Shown here one piece after another: positions 25,331 through 34,493 of a stretch of DNA of 64,000 nt. Within the stretch, counting starts at the first letter, position 1, and the number at the start of each line of letters is the position of its first letter. Both the position numbers and the translations under genes were made by a program. The notes below the pieces were generated by a model. That model saw only the letters and a program-made list of their open reading frames with translations, searched no databases and had not been told where the DNA came from. This stretch comes from Thiomicrorhabdus cannonii (lineage in GTDB: Bacteria; Pseudomonadota; Gammaproteobacteria; Thiomicrospirales; Thiomicrospiraceae), in contig NZ_JACBGH010000001.1 of NCBI RefSeq assembly GCF_013391695.1, forward strand, positions 310,001 to 374,000, given 5' to 3'.

Positions 25331-26935
25331 TTGTTAAAACATCACTTCAATCGAAGTTGGCAAGTCTGGATTTTTAGCTTACTGATCACCAGCCCGCTTT
25401 CGCTCGCCCAGCCGACCCTGCAAGCCACCCCCGGCAGTACCGGCAGCACCAATTTTACCAGCGACAGCCAGTCGATAATGGCGCGCATCAACCAACCGTT
25501 TATCGGCGACCTCGACCAGATCCGCGAGCGCCGCATTCTGCGGGTACTGGTCAGCCATAACCGCACCAATTTCTTTGAAACCAAACGCGGCAAGCGCGGC
25601 CTGGAATACGACCTGCTGCACGCCTACGAAAACTACCTGAACCGCGGACCGCGCAAAGAACGTTATAAAACCCATATCGTCTTTCTGATCCGCCCATTCA
25701 ACAAGCTGTTTCCGGAACTACAGGCCGGCAAAGGCGACATGATCGCCTCCGGCCTGACCATCACCCCCGAACGGCGGGCGCGCTTTGATTTCACCGACCC
25801 CTATATCAGCAACATCCAGGAAATCCTCATTGCCAACAAAGACGCCGATCCGGTCACCCGTCTGGAGGATCTGGCCGGCAAACAGGTGCTGGTTGTCGCC
25901 AACAGCAGCTATATCATCCACTTGCAGATGTTCAACCAGTTTCTGGGGCTCAACGGATTGCAGCCGATTGAAATCCTCACCGCCGACCCGATTCTGGAGG
26001 CCGAAGACATCCTCGAAATGGTCAACGCCGGCCTCTACCCTTATACGGTGACCGACAGCCATATCGCCAAAATATACAGCCAGATCCTGCCAGACCTGAA
26101 AGTCTACGACGATATCATTTTCCATCACGGCGGTCGCATCGCCTGGGCCATCAACTACAACCTGCCCGAGCTCAAGGCGTCGCTCAACGACTTCATCCGG
26201 CACTTTGCCAAACAGGGCAACTTTCTGGGCAACAGCGTCTTCAAGAAATATTTTGAAAACACCTACTGGATCAAACAACCCCGCCAGCTTTCCGAACTCA
26301 ACAAGATCGACTGCCTGACCTATTTCCTGCAGCTTTACGCGACTTTCTACGACTTTGACTGGTACCTGATCGCCGCCCTCGCTTATCAGGAGTCCAAATT
26401 CAACCAGGCCTTGACCAGCCCGGCCGGCGCTTACGGCATTATGCAGATCAAGCCGCAAACCGCCGAATCAAAAAATGTCGACATTACCGACATCCATAAT
26501 CTGGAAGACAACATCCACGCCGGCGTCAAGTACCTCGCCTTTCTGCGCGACACCTATTTTTCAGGGGAGGAATATAGCCTGGAAGACCGCATCAACTTCG
26601 CCTTGGCGGCCTACAACGCCGGTCCCGGCAGAGTGCGTAAAATGCAGCGCCTCGCCGAGGCGCAAGGGCTGGACCCCTACAAATGGTTTTACAATGTGGA
26701 AGTGATTGCACGCAACACCATCGGCCATGAAACCGTGGATTACGTGACCAAGATTCAAAAGACCAAACTGGCGTTGCAAAGCTACAAGAATCTCTCGGAC
26801 CGCAAAAACCTGCTTAAAGCGCAACATTTTGAAGAGTGGGAAAACACCACCGAGAACAGAGCCGCACCCGACAAGCTAGAAAGTGGCGGTGAAAAAACCG
26901 CCGAAAAAACTCAACAGGCCGGGTCTAGCCATTAA
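25331..26935 (+). CDS. mltF: Membrane-bound lytic murein transglycosylase F-like
   Basis: 534 residues with a signal peptide (1-26). An SBP_bac_3-like domain (RRILRVLVSHNRTNFFET ... DMIASGLTITPERRARFDF) is followed by an SLT catalytic domain with ALAYQESKFNQ (catalytic Glu), SPAGAYGIMQIKP and ALAAYNAGPGRV. This two-domain order is typical of MltF, which cleaves the glycan strands of peptidoglycan. The only start that keeps the signal peptide is the TTG at 25331. The C-terminal tail KTQQAGSSH is encoded by a copy of the dispersed repeat. Its stop overlaps the stop of convergent thiI. Confidence 0.9.
   Translation: MLKHHFNRSWQVWIFSLLITSPLSLAQPTLQATPGSTGSTNFTSDSQSIMARINQPFIGDLDQIRERRILRVLVSHNRTNFFETKRGKRGLEYDLLHAYENYLNRGPRKERYKTHIVFLIRPFNKLFPELQAGKGDMIASGLTITPERRARFDFTDPYISNIQEILIANKDADPVTRLEDLAGKQVLVVANSSYIIHLQMFNQFLGLNGLQPIEILTADPILEAEDILEMVNAGLYPYTVTDSHIAKIYSQILPDLKVYDDIIFHHGGRIAWAINYNLPELKASLNDFIRHFAKQGNFLGNSVFKKYFENTYWIKQPRQLSELNKIDCLTYFLQLYATFYDFDWYLIAALAYQESKFNQALTSPAGAYGIMQIKPQTAESKNVDITDIHNLEDNIHAGVKYLAFLRDTYFSGEEYSLEDRINFALAAYNAGPGRVRKMQRLAEAQGLDPYKWFYNVEVIARNTIGHETVDYVTKIQKTKLALQSYKNLSDRKNLLKAQHFEEWENTTENRAAPDKLESGGEKTAEKTQQAGSSH
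26913..26924 (+). repeat. Dispersed AACAGGCCGGGT repeat, copy 7 (exact)
   Basis: Exact 12-mer preceded by AAAAAACTC, forming the last codons of mltF (KTQQAGSSH). Confidence 0.9.
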
Positions 26936-28377
26936 GCCTGCGGGCGATATACGCGCACATTTTCAAACCCTTTATCGCGCAGATACTGGGCGTGCAACTG
27001 ACTCATCACCCCTTTTTCGCAATACAGCAAATACTGTTTGCTCTGGTCGAGTTTGGGGAACTGTTGATTCAATTCATGGAAAGGAATCGCCAGCGATTCA
27101 ACCCCCGTCAGCGGCTTGGCGCGCTGCTCGGAAGAGGCACGGATATCAATCACTTGCTCGTCGTCACCCACCGCATGCACAATCTCCACCGCAGCCGCCT
27201 GATTGACATCCTCGACAATCTTATCGACCGGCAGCATAGTCGCCTGCGCCACGGCATTATCGAGCACACTGAAATCAAACTTGGCGGCTTCTCTGTGCAT
27301 CCGCTCAAACGAGGCGTTAATGGTCGGGTTCTTAGAAATCACACCGCAGTATTCCGGCATATTTTCGGCAAAATGACGCGTACCGATGGCTTCCGCCATC
27401 GCCATAATATCCGGCTTATTCATGGTCGCCAGCGGACGCAGCACCAGCTTGCGTGTCGCCTCGTCAATCACCGCCAAATTGCGCAATGTCTGGCTGCTTA
27501 CCTGCGCCACACTTTCGCCGGTCACCAGCGCATCGATGCCCATCTGGTCGGCGACCCTTTCCGCCGCCATCAGCATCAGACGCTTCAGAGTCACGCCCAT
27601 ATAACTCTCATGGGTGGAGCGAAAAATTTCCGCCACTACCGCGTCAAACTGCACGCTGACAAACTGCACGCGATGCGATGCGCCGAAGCGGCTCCACAAA
27701 TACAGCGCCACCTGCTTTACGCCGATCTCATGCGCCGCGCCGCCCAGATTGAAGAAAATAAAATGGGTTTTGATACCGCGTTTCATCGTCAGATAACTGG
27801 CAATCGTCGAATCGAAACCGCCGGACATCAACGACAGCAACTCACCCTGCGAACCCATCGGAAAACCACCCAGACCGGGACGGCGCGCGGTGACGATATT
27901 AACCTCATCATTATGGATTTCGATTTCGATCTTGACCTCGGCGTGATCCAGGTCCACACGCAACGGTTTGCCGTGCGTACAAATCTCCCCGCCGATAAAA
28001 CGCTCCGCTTCAAACGAGTTGAACGCATGCTGGCCGCTGCGGCGCGCGCGTACCACAAAGGTTTTGCCCTCGACCCACGGCAGCACCACCTCGACCACCT
28101 GATCGGCGATCGCCTGCAATTCCCTGCCCACGCTAAACTGCATGACCTCCAGCACCTGCTCGATCCCCGGCGTTTGCGTCAGCACGCGGCGCACCGCATC
28201 CGCCAAGGCATCCTCGCACTGCACCTCGATCTTGTCCCAAAAGCGCTTCTGTTGAATCTCCGGACTGATGCGCTGCAACAAGGTGCGCAGATTGTCGTTC
28301 AACTGGCTCACCATCTTCTTCTTGACGGTATCCCCCTTGATCATGATTTCCGGAAACAACTTCACAATAAACTTCAT
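26932..28377 (-). CDS. thiI: tRNA 4-thiouridine synthetase ThiI with rhodanese domain
   Basis: ThiI makes 4-thiouridine at tRNA position 8 and, in enterics, supplies sulfur for thiazole synthesis. The 481 residues comprise an N-terminal ferredoxin-like and THUMP region (VRRVLTQTPGIEQVLEV), a PP-loop SGGFDSTIAS with the conserved MPEYCGVISKNPT, and a C-terminal rhodanese domain with active-site Cys in YLLYCEKGVMS. The rhodanese-containing form is the gammaproteobacterial type. Tail-to-tail overlap of 4 nt with mltF. Confidence 0.97.
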   Translation of the reverse strand: MKFIVKLFPEIMIKGDTVKKKMVSQLNDNLRTLLQRISPEIQQKRFWDKIEVQCEDALADAVRRVLTQTPGIEQVLEVMQFSVGRELQAIADQVVEVVLPWVEGKTFVVRARRSGQHAFNSFEAERFIGGEICTHGKPLRVDLDHAEVKIEIEIHNDEVNIVTARRPGLGGFPMGSQGELLSLMSGGFDSTIASYLTMKRGIKTHFIFFNLGGAAHEIGVKQVALYLWSRFGASHRVQFVSVQFDAVVAEIFRSTHESYMGVTLKRLMLMAAERVADQMGIDALVTGESVAQVSSQTLRNLAVIDEATRKLVLRPLATMNKPDIMAMAEAIGTRHFAENMPEYCGVISKNPTINASFERMHREAAKFDFSVLDNAVAQATMLPVDKIVEDVNQAAAVEIVHAVGDDEQVIDIRASSEQRAKPLTGVESLAIPFHELNQQFPKLDQSKQYLLYCEKGVMSQLHAQYLRDKGFENVRVYRPQA

Positions 28378-28469
28378 AACAACTCACTATGAGACAAGAC
28401 CTTCTGGGCCTTCAACGTAAAAATTTTGCGGCCTATTTTAACAAGGCCGGCCGGGAGTTTTTGATGAAG

Positions 28470-28499
28470 TTGTACCTTTTTGGCCCGGCGTGGTAGAAT
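28470..28499 (+). promoter_or_regulatory. Candidate sigma70 promoter for fbp
   Basis: TTGTAC (28470-28475) and TAGAAT (28494-28499) with an 18-nt spacer and an upstream TGG extension, about 60 nt before fbp. Confidence 0.45.
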
Positions 28500-28560
28500 T
28501 GGCGCAATTTTGTTTTCGTTAAATATCCACTTTAAAACACTTTAAGAAGAGAGCCTCTCG

Positions 28561-29532
28561 ATGAAAAGACTAGACCAAGTATTGGCGGCAGACGGCATTC
28601 CAGCGGAACTGGAGCTGGTAATCGACCACATCATGATCGCGTGTAAAGATATCGCTTACAAATTGGGCCAAGGTGAACTAGCCGGTATTTTGGGCGCCAC
28701 CGAAGACCAGAATGTTCAAGGTGAAACACAGAAGAAATTGGACGTTATCTCTAACGACCTGCTGAAAGACATTCTGGTTTCTAACCCTTACGTTCGCGGT
28801 ATCGCTTCTGAAGAAGAAGATTACACGGTAGCCGGTAACGCTAACGGCAAATACCTGGTGACTTTCGACCCGCTGGACGGTTCTTCTAACATCGACGTTA
28901 ACCTGTCTGTCGGTACCATCTTCTCTGTATTGGAAGCTAAAGACAACCGCCCTGGCGACGACCAGGAAGTGTTCCTGCAAAACGGCCGCAACCAGGTTGC
29001 AGCGGGTTACGTACTGTACGGCCCATCCGTAATTCTGGTCATGACAACCGGTAAAGGCGTTAACTTCTTTACGCTTGACACCAACATCGGTGAGTTCGTA
29101 TTGACCAAGTCAAACGTACAAATCCCGGCCGACACGGCTGAGTTCGCAATCAACATGTCTAACCAGCGTTTCTGGGAACCAGAAATGAAACAGTACATCG
29201 ACGACTGCTTGAAAGGTGAAGAAGGTCCATTGGCCAAGCGTTACAACATGCGCTGGGTAGCGTCAATGGTTGCCGAAGTTCACCGTATTCTGGTACGTGG
29301 CGGTATCTTCATGTACCCATACGACACGCGCGAGCCTTCAAAAGCCGGTAAATTGCGTCTGATGTACGAAGGTAACCCAATGTCTATGTTGGTTGAACAA
29401 GCCGGTGGTGCTTCTTCTACTGGCCGTATGGACATCATGGATGTTGCCCCTAAAGGCATCCACGACCGCGTACCGGTTGTACTGGGTTCTAAAAACGAAG
29501 TTGCAAAAGTCGTCGCTTACCACACTAAATAA
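28561..29532 (+). CDS. fbp: Fructose-1,6-bisphosphatase class I
   Basis: Hydrolyses fructose 1,6-bisphosphate to fructose 6-phosphate in gluconeogenesis and the Calvin cycle. The 323-residue protein shows the metal-binding FDPLDGSSNIDVNLSVGTIF and the substrate region GGIFMYPYDTR, with KLRLMYEGNPMSMLVEQAGG. AAGAAGAGAG lies before the ATG. Codon use is strongly biased to ggt, tct, gaa and aac, unlike neighbours such as thiI, suggesting high expression as expected in an autotroph. A terminator follows at once. Confidence 0.97.
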   Translation: MKRLDQVLAADGIPAELELVIDHIMIACKDIAYKLGQGELAGILGATEDQNVQGETQKKLDVISNDLLKDILVSNPYVRGIASEEEDYTVAGNANGKYLVTFDPLDGSSNIDVNLSVGTIFSVLEAKDNRPGDDQEVFLQNGRNQVAAGYVLYGPSVILVMTTGKGVNFFTLDTNIGEFVLTKSNVQIPADTAEFAINMSNQRFWEPEMKQYIDDCLKGEEGPLAKRYNMRWVASMVAEVHRILVRGGIFMYPYDTREPSKAGKLRLMYEGNPMSMLVEQAGGASSTGRMDIMDVAPKGIHDRVPVVLGSKNEVAKVVAYHTK

Positions 29533-29552
29533 GCTAAAGACCTTGCGCTTTC

Positions 29553-29578
29553 AAACACCCGCCTCATTGCGGGTGTTT
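29553..29578 (+). terminator. Rho-independent terminator after fbp
   Basis: 10-bp stem AAACACCCGC / GCGGGTGTTT ending in T residues, 20 nt after the fbp stop. Confidence 0.85.
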
Positions 29579-29614
29579 TGCTTTAAACCGAATTCATTTG
29601 CGATTTGAAAACTC

Positions 29615-29626
29615 AGCAGGCCGGGT
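29615..29626 (+). repeat. Dispersed AACAGGCCGGGT repeat, copy 8 (1 mismatch)
   Basis: AGCAGGCCGGGT preceded by TTTGAAAACTC, in the fbp-ppa spacer just after the fbp terminator. Confidence 0.85.
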
Positions 29627-29663
29627 AGTTAAAACGCCTGCTCAACAGCATAAGGAAAACACT

Positions 29664-30194
29664 ATGGGTTACGCAGCAGTTCCTGCCGGAAAAGACCTTC
29701 CAAACGACATCAACGTCATTATCGAAATCCCGGCATTCGCCTCTCCAATCAAATACGAAGTCGACAAAGACACCGACTTGGTTTGGGTTGACCGCATTCA
29801 GGGCGCGACCATGCAATATCCAGCCAACTACGGTTACATCAACCACACCCTGGCGAATGACGGCGATCCGGTTGACGTACTGGTTGTCACCCCTCATCCA
29901 TTGATGATCGGTTCCGTTATCCGCTGCCGCCCGATCGGCATCCTGAAAATGACCGACGACGGCGGTGAAGACGCGAAAGTGGTTGCCGTTCCTGTCGACA
30001 AACTGACGCCAATCTACAAAAACATCAACGCTGTGGAAGACATCCCGCTGTTGAAAGAACAGATCGAACACTTCTTCAGCCACTACAAAGCACTTGAGCC
30101 AGGCAAATGGGTCAAGATCGACGGCTGGGGAGATGTTGAAGTCGCTCGCGCCGAAATTATGGCTGGTGCTAAACAGTATCAGGAAAAAGCGTAA
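29664..30194 (+). CDS. ppa: Inorganic pyrophosphatase
   Basis: Family I soluble pyrophosphatase that pulls biosynthetic reactions forward by hydrolysing PPi. The 176-residue protein has [19 protein letters not shown], the metal site [10 protein letters not shown] and VGxxLxx-like [18 protein letters not shown] start at the ATG at 29664 because AAGGA lies 8 nt before it and the family begins here; an upstream in-frame start would translate the repeat region. Codon bias is as strong as in fbp. Confidence 0.97.
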   Translation: MGYAAVPAGKDLPNDINVIIEIPAFASPIKYEVDKDTDLVWVDRIQGATMQYPANYGYINHTLANDGDPVDVLVVTPHPLMIGSVIRCRPIGILKMTDDGGEDAKVVAVPVDKLTPIYKNINAVEDIPLLKEQIEHFFSHYKALEPGKWVKIDGWGDVEVARAEIMAGAKQYQEKA

Positions 30195-30218
30195 TTTTTC
30201 ACGCGACCCTGACACCCA

Positions 30219-30243
30219 AAAGCCCCCGCAGCGGGGCTTTTTT
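30219..30243 (+). terminator. Rho-independent terminator after ppa
   Basis: 8-bp stem AAAGCCCC / GGGGCTTT with trailing T run, 25 nt after ppa. Confidence 0.85.
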
Positions 30244-30278
30244 ATTGCCTGCACAGCCCCACTCTCCTAAAGACTTTC

Positions 30279-30307
30279 TTAACGAAACCCAATAATTCTG
30301 CTATAAT
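30279..30307 (+). promoter_or_regulatory. Sigma70 promoter for ppc
   Basis: TTAACG (30279-30284), 17-nt spacer, TATAAT (30302-30307) with an upstream TG, 38 nt before the ppc start. Confidence 0.6.
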
Positions 30308-30344
30308 CCAGATAATTTTGTTTATGGAAACCGAGAGTTAAACA

Positions 30345-33131
30345 ATGGCTGCAGAAAAGCGAGATAAGCAACTTAGAGCACGCGTCAAATTACTGGGAAG
30401 TCTTCTAGGTGAAATCATTGAAACCCAGGTTGGCAAACCGGTTTTGGATGCCGTTGAAAAGCTGCGCACGGGTTATATTCAGCTTCATGAAAAAGAAGAT
30501 CCCGCCTTGCGTGCCGAATTGACGGAATTTATCGCACAACAGACACCGGAAGATTTGATTCTCATTATCCGCGCTTTCAACATCTACTTCAGCCTGGTCA
30601 ACCTCGCGGAAGAAGAGCACCAGTATTTCGAGCGCCAAAGCCAGTTGAAGTCCGACGGCCCATTGTGGGAAGGCTCTGTCTTAAAAACGGTTGAAGGCTT
30701 CAAAGAGCAAGGCTTCTCGGCTGACCAGGTTCAGTTGCTATTGAACAACCTGAACTATATTCCGGTTTTCACTGCCCACCCCACCGAATCGAAGCGCCGT
30801 GCCGTTATGGAAAACCTGCGTAAGATTTTCCTGACCTTCGGTGAATTGAACGAAGCCGAGGCCTACAACAATCCGTATGCGCAGGAAGAAGTCATCAAGA
30901 AGCTGCAGTACCAGATTCAGGTATTGTGGAAAACCGATGAAGTACGCCGTCAGAAGCCAACCGTCGAGGACGAAATCCGTAACGGTATCTACTACTTCCG
31001 TCAATCGCTTTTTACAGCCGTACCTCAGGTTTACCGTTATATGGAACGTGCTCTGGCGCGTTACTACCCTGAAGACAATATCCAGACACCAAACTTCCTG
31101 ACCTTCGGCTCCTGGATCGGCGGCGACCGTGACGGCAACCCATTTGTCACGCATGATACGACCGTTCAGGCCCTGCTGCTGCAAACGCGTTCCGTGCTGT
31201 ATGAATACCAGAACCGTGTGTTCGATTTGAGCCATAAATTGACGCATTCCAAATACATTACGCCTATCAATCAGGAAATCTTGAACAAAGCGACCATTGT
31301 TGACTCCGCTTTGTTGGAAAGCGTTTTCAAAAAACGCCCGGAGCGTTTCAAGGATGAGCCTTACCGCCGCTTCCTGTATCTGATTCGCGGACGCCTGCAG
31401 CACAACCTCAACTATGTGGAAGCGAAACTCAACGATACGCCGATCCCAAAGAGTCCGTTTGCCTATAATTCGGAAAACGAACTGCTGGCCGATCTGCAAC
31501 TGATCCATCAATCCCTGTGCGAACACGGTGACGAAAACATCGCCAATGCCGATTTGCAGGATTTGATCCGCCTGGTACAGACCTTCGGTTTCTACCTGAT
31601 GCGCCTCGACATCCGCCAGGAATCGACCGTGCACACCGATGCGGTGGCCGATTTGCTGTCTCACCTCAACATCGACTACAAGTCGCTGTCGGAAGCCGAA
31701 AAACTGGAACTGCTGGCAACCCATATCGGTTCTGCCACCATCATCGACACCCAGCACATCAAGCTCGAAAAGATGACCAAAGAAGTGCTGGACGTTTTCC
31801 ATGTCATCCGCAAGATGCGCCGCGAAATCAGCCCGAAAGCCTTCAATAACTACGTTATTTCGATGACGCATGAAGCCAGCCACGTGATGGAAGTCATGTT
31901 CCTGGCGCACCAGGCCGGCTTGGCGGGATACAACGCAGGCAAACCGTACTGCAATATTCAGATCAGCCCGCTGTTCGAAACCATCGAAGACCTTAAACAC
32001 ATCGTTCCGGTCACCACGGCGCTGTTTGAAAACGAAACCTATCGCACCATGCTGCACGCCTCCGGCAACCAGCAAGAGATCATGCTGGGTTACTCCGACT
32101 CGGCTAAAGACGGCGGTAACCTGGCTTCTGCCTGGAACCTCTATCAGGCACAACAGTCGATTATGGCCTTGGCGGACAGCTACAGCATTCACTGCCGTCT
32201 GTTCCACGGCCGTGGGGGCACGGTCGGACGTGGAGGCGGACCGACTCACCACGCGATTCTGTCGCAACCGACCGGCACGGTGCGCGGTGCGATCAAGTTC
32301 ACCGAACAGGGTGAAGTGCTCTCGTATAAATACAGCAATGCCGAAACGGCCATGTATGAACTCTCATTGGGCGTAACCGGCCTGATGAAAGCCAGCACCT
32401 GCCTGATCAAACCGGTGAAACAGGATAATCCGCATCATCTGGAAATCATGCAGAAGCTGGCGGAACAGGGTGAGCAGTGTTTCCGTGAACTGACCGACCA
32501 CACCCCCGGTTTCTTCGAGTTCTTCTACGAAGCCACCCCGGTAACAGAGATCGGTCTGTTGAACATCGGGTCGCGTCCGTCGCACCGCAAAAAAGGCAAT
32601 CTGTCGAAGTCGTCAATCCGCGCCATTCCATGGATTTTCGGCTGGGCACAGGCCCGCTTAACCTTCCCTGCCTGGCAGGGCACCGGTTTTGCGCTGGATA
32701 ACTGGATCCAGGAACATGGCGATAATGACCTGAAAGACATGTACCAGCAATGGCCGTTCTTCAAAGGTCTGTTGAGCAATATCCAGATGGCGCTGTTCAA
32801 AACCGATCTGAAAATCGGCGGCGAATACAGCAAACTGGCGCAAGACCAGCAGATTGCGCAGAAGATTTACAGCATGATTGCGGACGAACACACGCGTGCC
32901 GTCAGCCGCATCCTGGAAATCAGCGGCAACGAATATTTGATGGCGGAAACCCCAGGTCTGGCGCTGTCGCTCAGCCGTCGTACGCCTTATTTGGAGCCAT
33001 TGAACAATATTCAGGTCGTCGTCTTGAAACGTTATAAAAACGCGCAAAGCGAAGAAGATAAATCGGTTTGGCTACCGCCGTTGCTCAACAGCATCAATGC
33101 GATTGCAGCGGGTATGCGCAATACGGGTTAA
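30345..33131 (+). CDS. ppc: Phosphoenolpyruvate carboxylase
   Basis: Carboxylates PEP to oxaloacetate (anaplerosis). The 928-residue protein has the catalytic His motif FTAHPTESKRR, the motif GYSDSAKDGG, the Gly-rich FHGRGGTVGRGGGP and the C-terminal RxTG-like end (GMRNTG). It is about 45 residues longer than E. coli Ppc. GAGAG lies before the ATG. Single-gene unit with its own promoter and terminator. Confidence 0.98.
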   Translation: MAAEKRDKQLRARVKLLGSLLGEIIETQVGKPVLDAVEKLRTGYIQLHEKEDPALRAELTEFIAQQTPEDLILIIRAFNIYFSLVNLAEEEHQYFERQSQLKSDGPLWEGSVLKTVEGFKEQGFSADQVQLLLNNLNYIPVFTAHPTESKRRAVMENLRKIFLTFGELNEAEAYNNPYAQEEVIKKLQYQIQVLWKTDEVRRQKPTVEDEIRNGIYYFRQSLFTAVPQVYRYMERALARYYPEDNIQTPNFLTFGSWIGGDRDGNPFVTHDTTVQALLLQTRSVLYEYQNRVFDLSHKLTHSKYITPINQEILNKATIVDSALLESVFKKRPERFKDEPYRRFLYLIRGRLQHNLNYVEAKLNDTPIPKSPFAYNSENELLADLQLIHQSLCEHGDENIANADLQDLIRLVQTFGFYLMRLDIRQESTVHTDAVADLLSHLNIDYKSLSEAEKLELLATHIGSATIIDTQHIKLEKMTKEVLDVFHVIRKMRREISPKAFNNYVISMTHEASHVMEVMFLAHQAGLAGYNAGKPYCNIQISPLFETIEDLKHIVPVTTALFENETYRTMLHASGNQQEIMLGYSDSAKDGGNLASAWNLYQAQQSIMALADSYSIHCRLFHGRGGTVGRGGGPTHHAILSQPTGTVRGAIKFTEQGEVLSYKYSNAETAMYELSLGVTGLMKASTCLIKPVKQDNPHHLEIMQKLAEQGEQCFRELTDHTPGFFEFFYEATPVTEIGLLNIGSRPSHRKKGNLSKSSIRAIPWIFGWAQARLTFPAWQGTGFALDNWIQEHGDNDLKDMYQQWPFFKGLLSNIQMALFKTDLKIGGEYSKLAQDQQIAQKIYSMIADEHTRAVSRILEISGNEYLMAETPGLALSLSRRTPYLEPLNNIQVVVLKRYKNAQSEEDKSVWLPPLLNSINAIAAGMRNTG

Positions 33132-33179
33132 TCGCCTAACCACTTGTCAGTATTGCTGATTACGCAGTCACTGCCTTTG

Positions 33180-33206
33180 AACCCTGTCATCAGACGGGGT
33201 TTTTTG
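33180..33206 (+). terminator. Rho-independent terminator after ppc
   Basis: 9-bp stem AACCCTGTC / GACGGGGTT (one G-T pair) followed by a T run. Confidence 0.8.
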
Positions 33207-33340
33207 TTGGGTGTTTTTTTGATAAAAATGGGTATAATAATGCGCTAATTTAAGGTTAGCCTAATGTCGATGTTGAGTTCGATATTGGACTTAACTGTTA
33301 AACAGCGCAATCCGATTGCCTCGAATCCTATGAGAGCCGT

Positions 33341-33730
33341 ATGCAAGTAACACTTTTAAAATGTAAATTACACCGCGTTACCGCGACTCACGTCGAACTG
33401 GACTATGAAGGTTCGTGCGCGATCGACGGCCACCTGATGGAAGTCGCCGGGATCCGCGAATACGAGCAAATCCAGATTTACAACATCAATAACGGTGAAC
33501 GTTTCACCACCTATGCGATTCGTGCGGAAGATCACAGCGGCATCATTTCAGTCAACGGGGCGGCCGCCCATAAAGCCAATCCGAATGACCTGCTGATTAT
33601 TGCCACCTACGCCACCATGAGCGAGGCGGAGGCTGACCAATTCAAACCCAAACTGGTTTATGTGGACAGAGAGAACAATATCACGCACACGCGCAATACC
33701 ATTCCGGTACAGATGAAGAAAGCGGTTTAA
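33341..33730 (+). CDS. panD: Aspartate 1-decarboxylase PanD
   Basis: Pyruvoyl enzyme making beta-alanine for pantothenate. The 129-residue precursor has the self-cleavage site YEGSCAIDG, where Ser25 becomes the pyruvoyl group, and the typical N-terminus [37 protein letters not shown] is also conserved. It is convergent with the motB end of the pan/mot run, so three pan genes lie within 4 kb. A TATAAT at 33233-33238 is a possible -10 with no good -35. Confidence 0.97.
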   Translation: MQVTLLKCKLHRVTATHVELDYEGSCAIDGHLMEVAGIREYEQIQIYNINNGERFTTYAIRAEDHSGIISVNGAAAHKANPNDLLIIATYATMSEAEADQFKPKLVYVDRENNITHTRNTIPVQMKKAV

Positions 33731-33753
33731 GACCAGATTTCCCCATCCGCGTC

Positions 33754-33790
33754 AAAAGCCCATGTAACCAGTAGGTTCATGGGCTTTTTT
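33754..33790. terminator. Bidirectional terminator between panD and motB
   Basis: 11-bp stem AAAAGCCCATG / CATGGGCTTTT extended by AACC / GGTT in the loop, between convergent genes. Confidence 0.8.
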
Positions 33791-33791
33791 A

Positions 33792-34493
33792 TTATTGCGC
33801 CGAAAAGATCAACACATCCACCCGGCGGTTCTTGGCGTAGTCGGCTGGTGTGTCGCCATTTGCCAGCGGCTGGTTGTCCGCCATGCCGACAATTTCAGCC
33901 TGTTCGGGACGGATAATCCCCCGCTCGATCAAACTCGACACCACACTGGCTGCACGCGCGCTCGACAACTCCCAGTTGGACTTGAAACGCCCGCCCAACA
34001 CCGGCGTCTTGTCGGTGTGACCGACCACTTTGACGGTCATATTCTCTTTTTGAAACCCCTTGAAGCGCGCCAGCATTTCGACGAAATCGGGCTTTAAATC
34101 GGCGCTGCCGGGCGCAAAGGCAATCTGCTCGGGAAAGGTCAATTTAATGCCGTTTTTCTTGGGATCAAAATCCATCTTCACATCCGCATCCTGCAGCTCC
34201 TTGGCAAAGGTCTGCAGCAAACTTTCATACAACGGATAGAGTTCCACCTGGCTTTTAGGCGTGTCGCCGGAGCTGTCCTGTTGAGTTTTTAACGAGTTGA
34301 AATAGGCTTCCTGCTGCGGACTGAGCGTAGACGAGTGGCTTAACGCCTCCCTCAGCGATTCGACCGTGGCGCGATATTTGGGAACCTCGAGTGTGGACAT
34401 CGCAAACAACAGCACAAAGACCGCCATCAACAGCGACATCAGATCGGCAAAGGTCACCAGCCAGGAGGAGCCGCCGCCCTTCTTACTCGCCAT
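33792..34493 (-). CDS. motB: Flagellar stator protein MotB (PomB-like)
   Basis: Peptidoglycan-anchored stator subunit. The true start is the ATG at 34493 (MASKKGGGSSW), overlapping motA by 11 nt; the longer frame is an artefact. One transmembrane helix (about residues 9-30) carries the ion-binding Asp in TFADLMSLLMAVFVLLFAMS, which resembles Vibrio PomB more than E. coli MotB, so Na+ coupling is plausible. The C-terminal OmpA-like domain has VVGHTDKTPV and NWELSSARAASVV. A decayed repeat copy near 34274 encodes LKTQQDSS in the linker. Confidence 0.92.
   Translation of the reverse strand: MASKKGGGSSWLVTFADLMSLLMAVFVLLFAMSTLEVPKYRATVESLREALSHSSTLSPQQEAYFNSLKTQQDSSGDTPKSQVELYPLYESLLQTFAKELQDADVKMDFDPKKNGIKLTFPEQIAFAPGSADLKPDFVEMLARFKGFQKENMTVKVVGHTDKTPVLGGRFKSNWELSSARAASVVSSLIERGIIRPEQAEIVGMADNQPLANGDTPADYAKNRRVDVLIFSAQ

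Noticed and set aside
26992-28392. 466-codon plus-strand frame opposite thiI
   Set aside because: His/Arg-rich antisense shadow of a GC-biased gene; thiI has every family motif on the other strand.
30738-32267. 509-codon minus-strand frame opposite ppc
   Set aside because: Antisense shadow; no ribosome site, no domain, and ppc is unambiguous.
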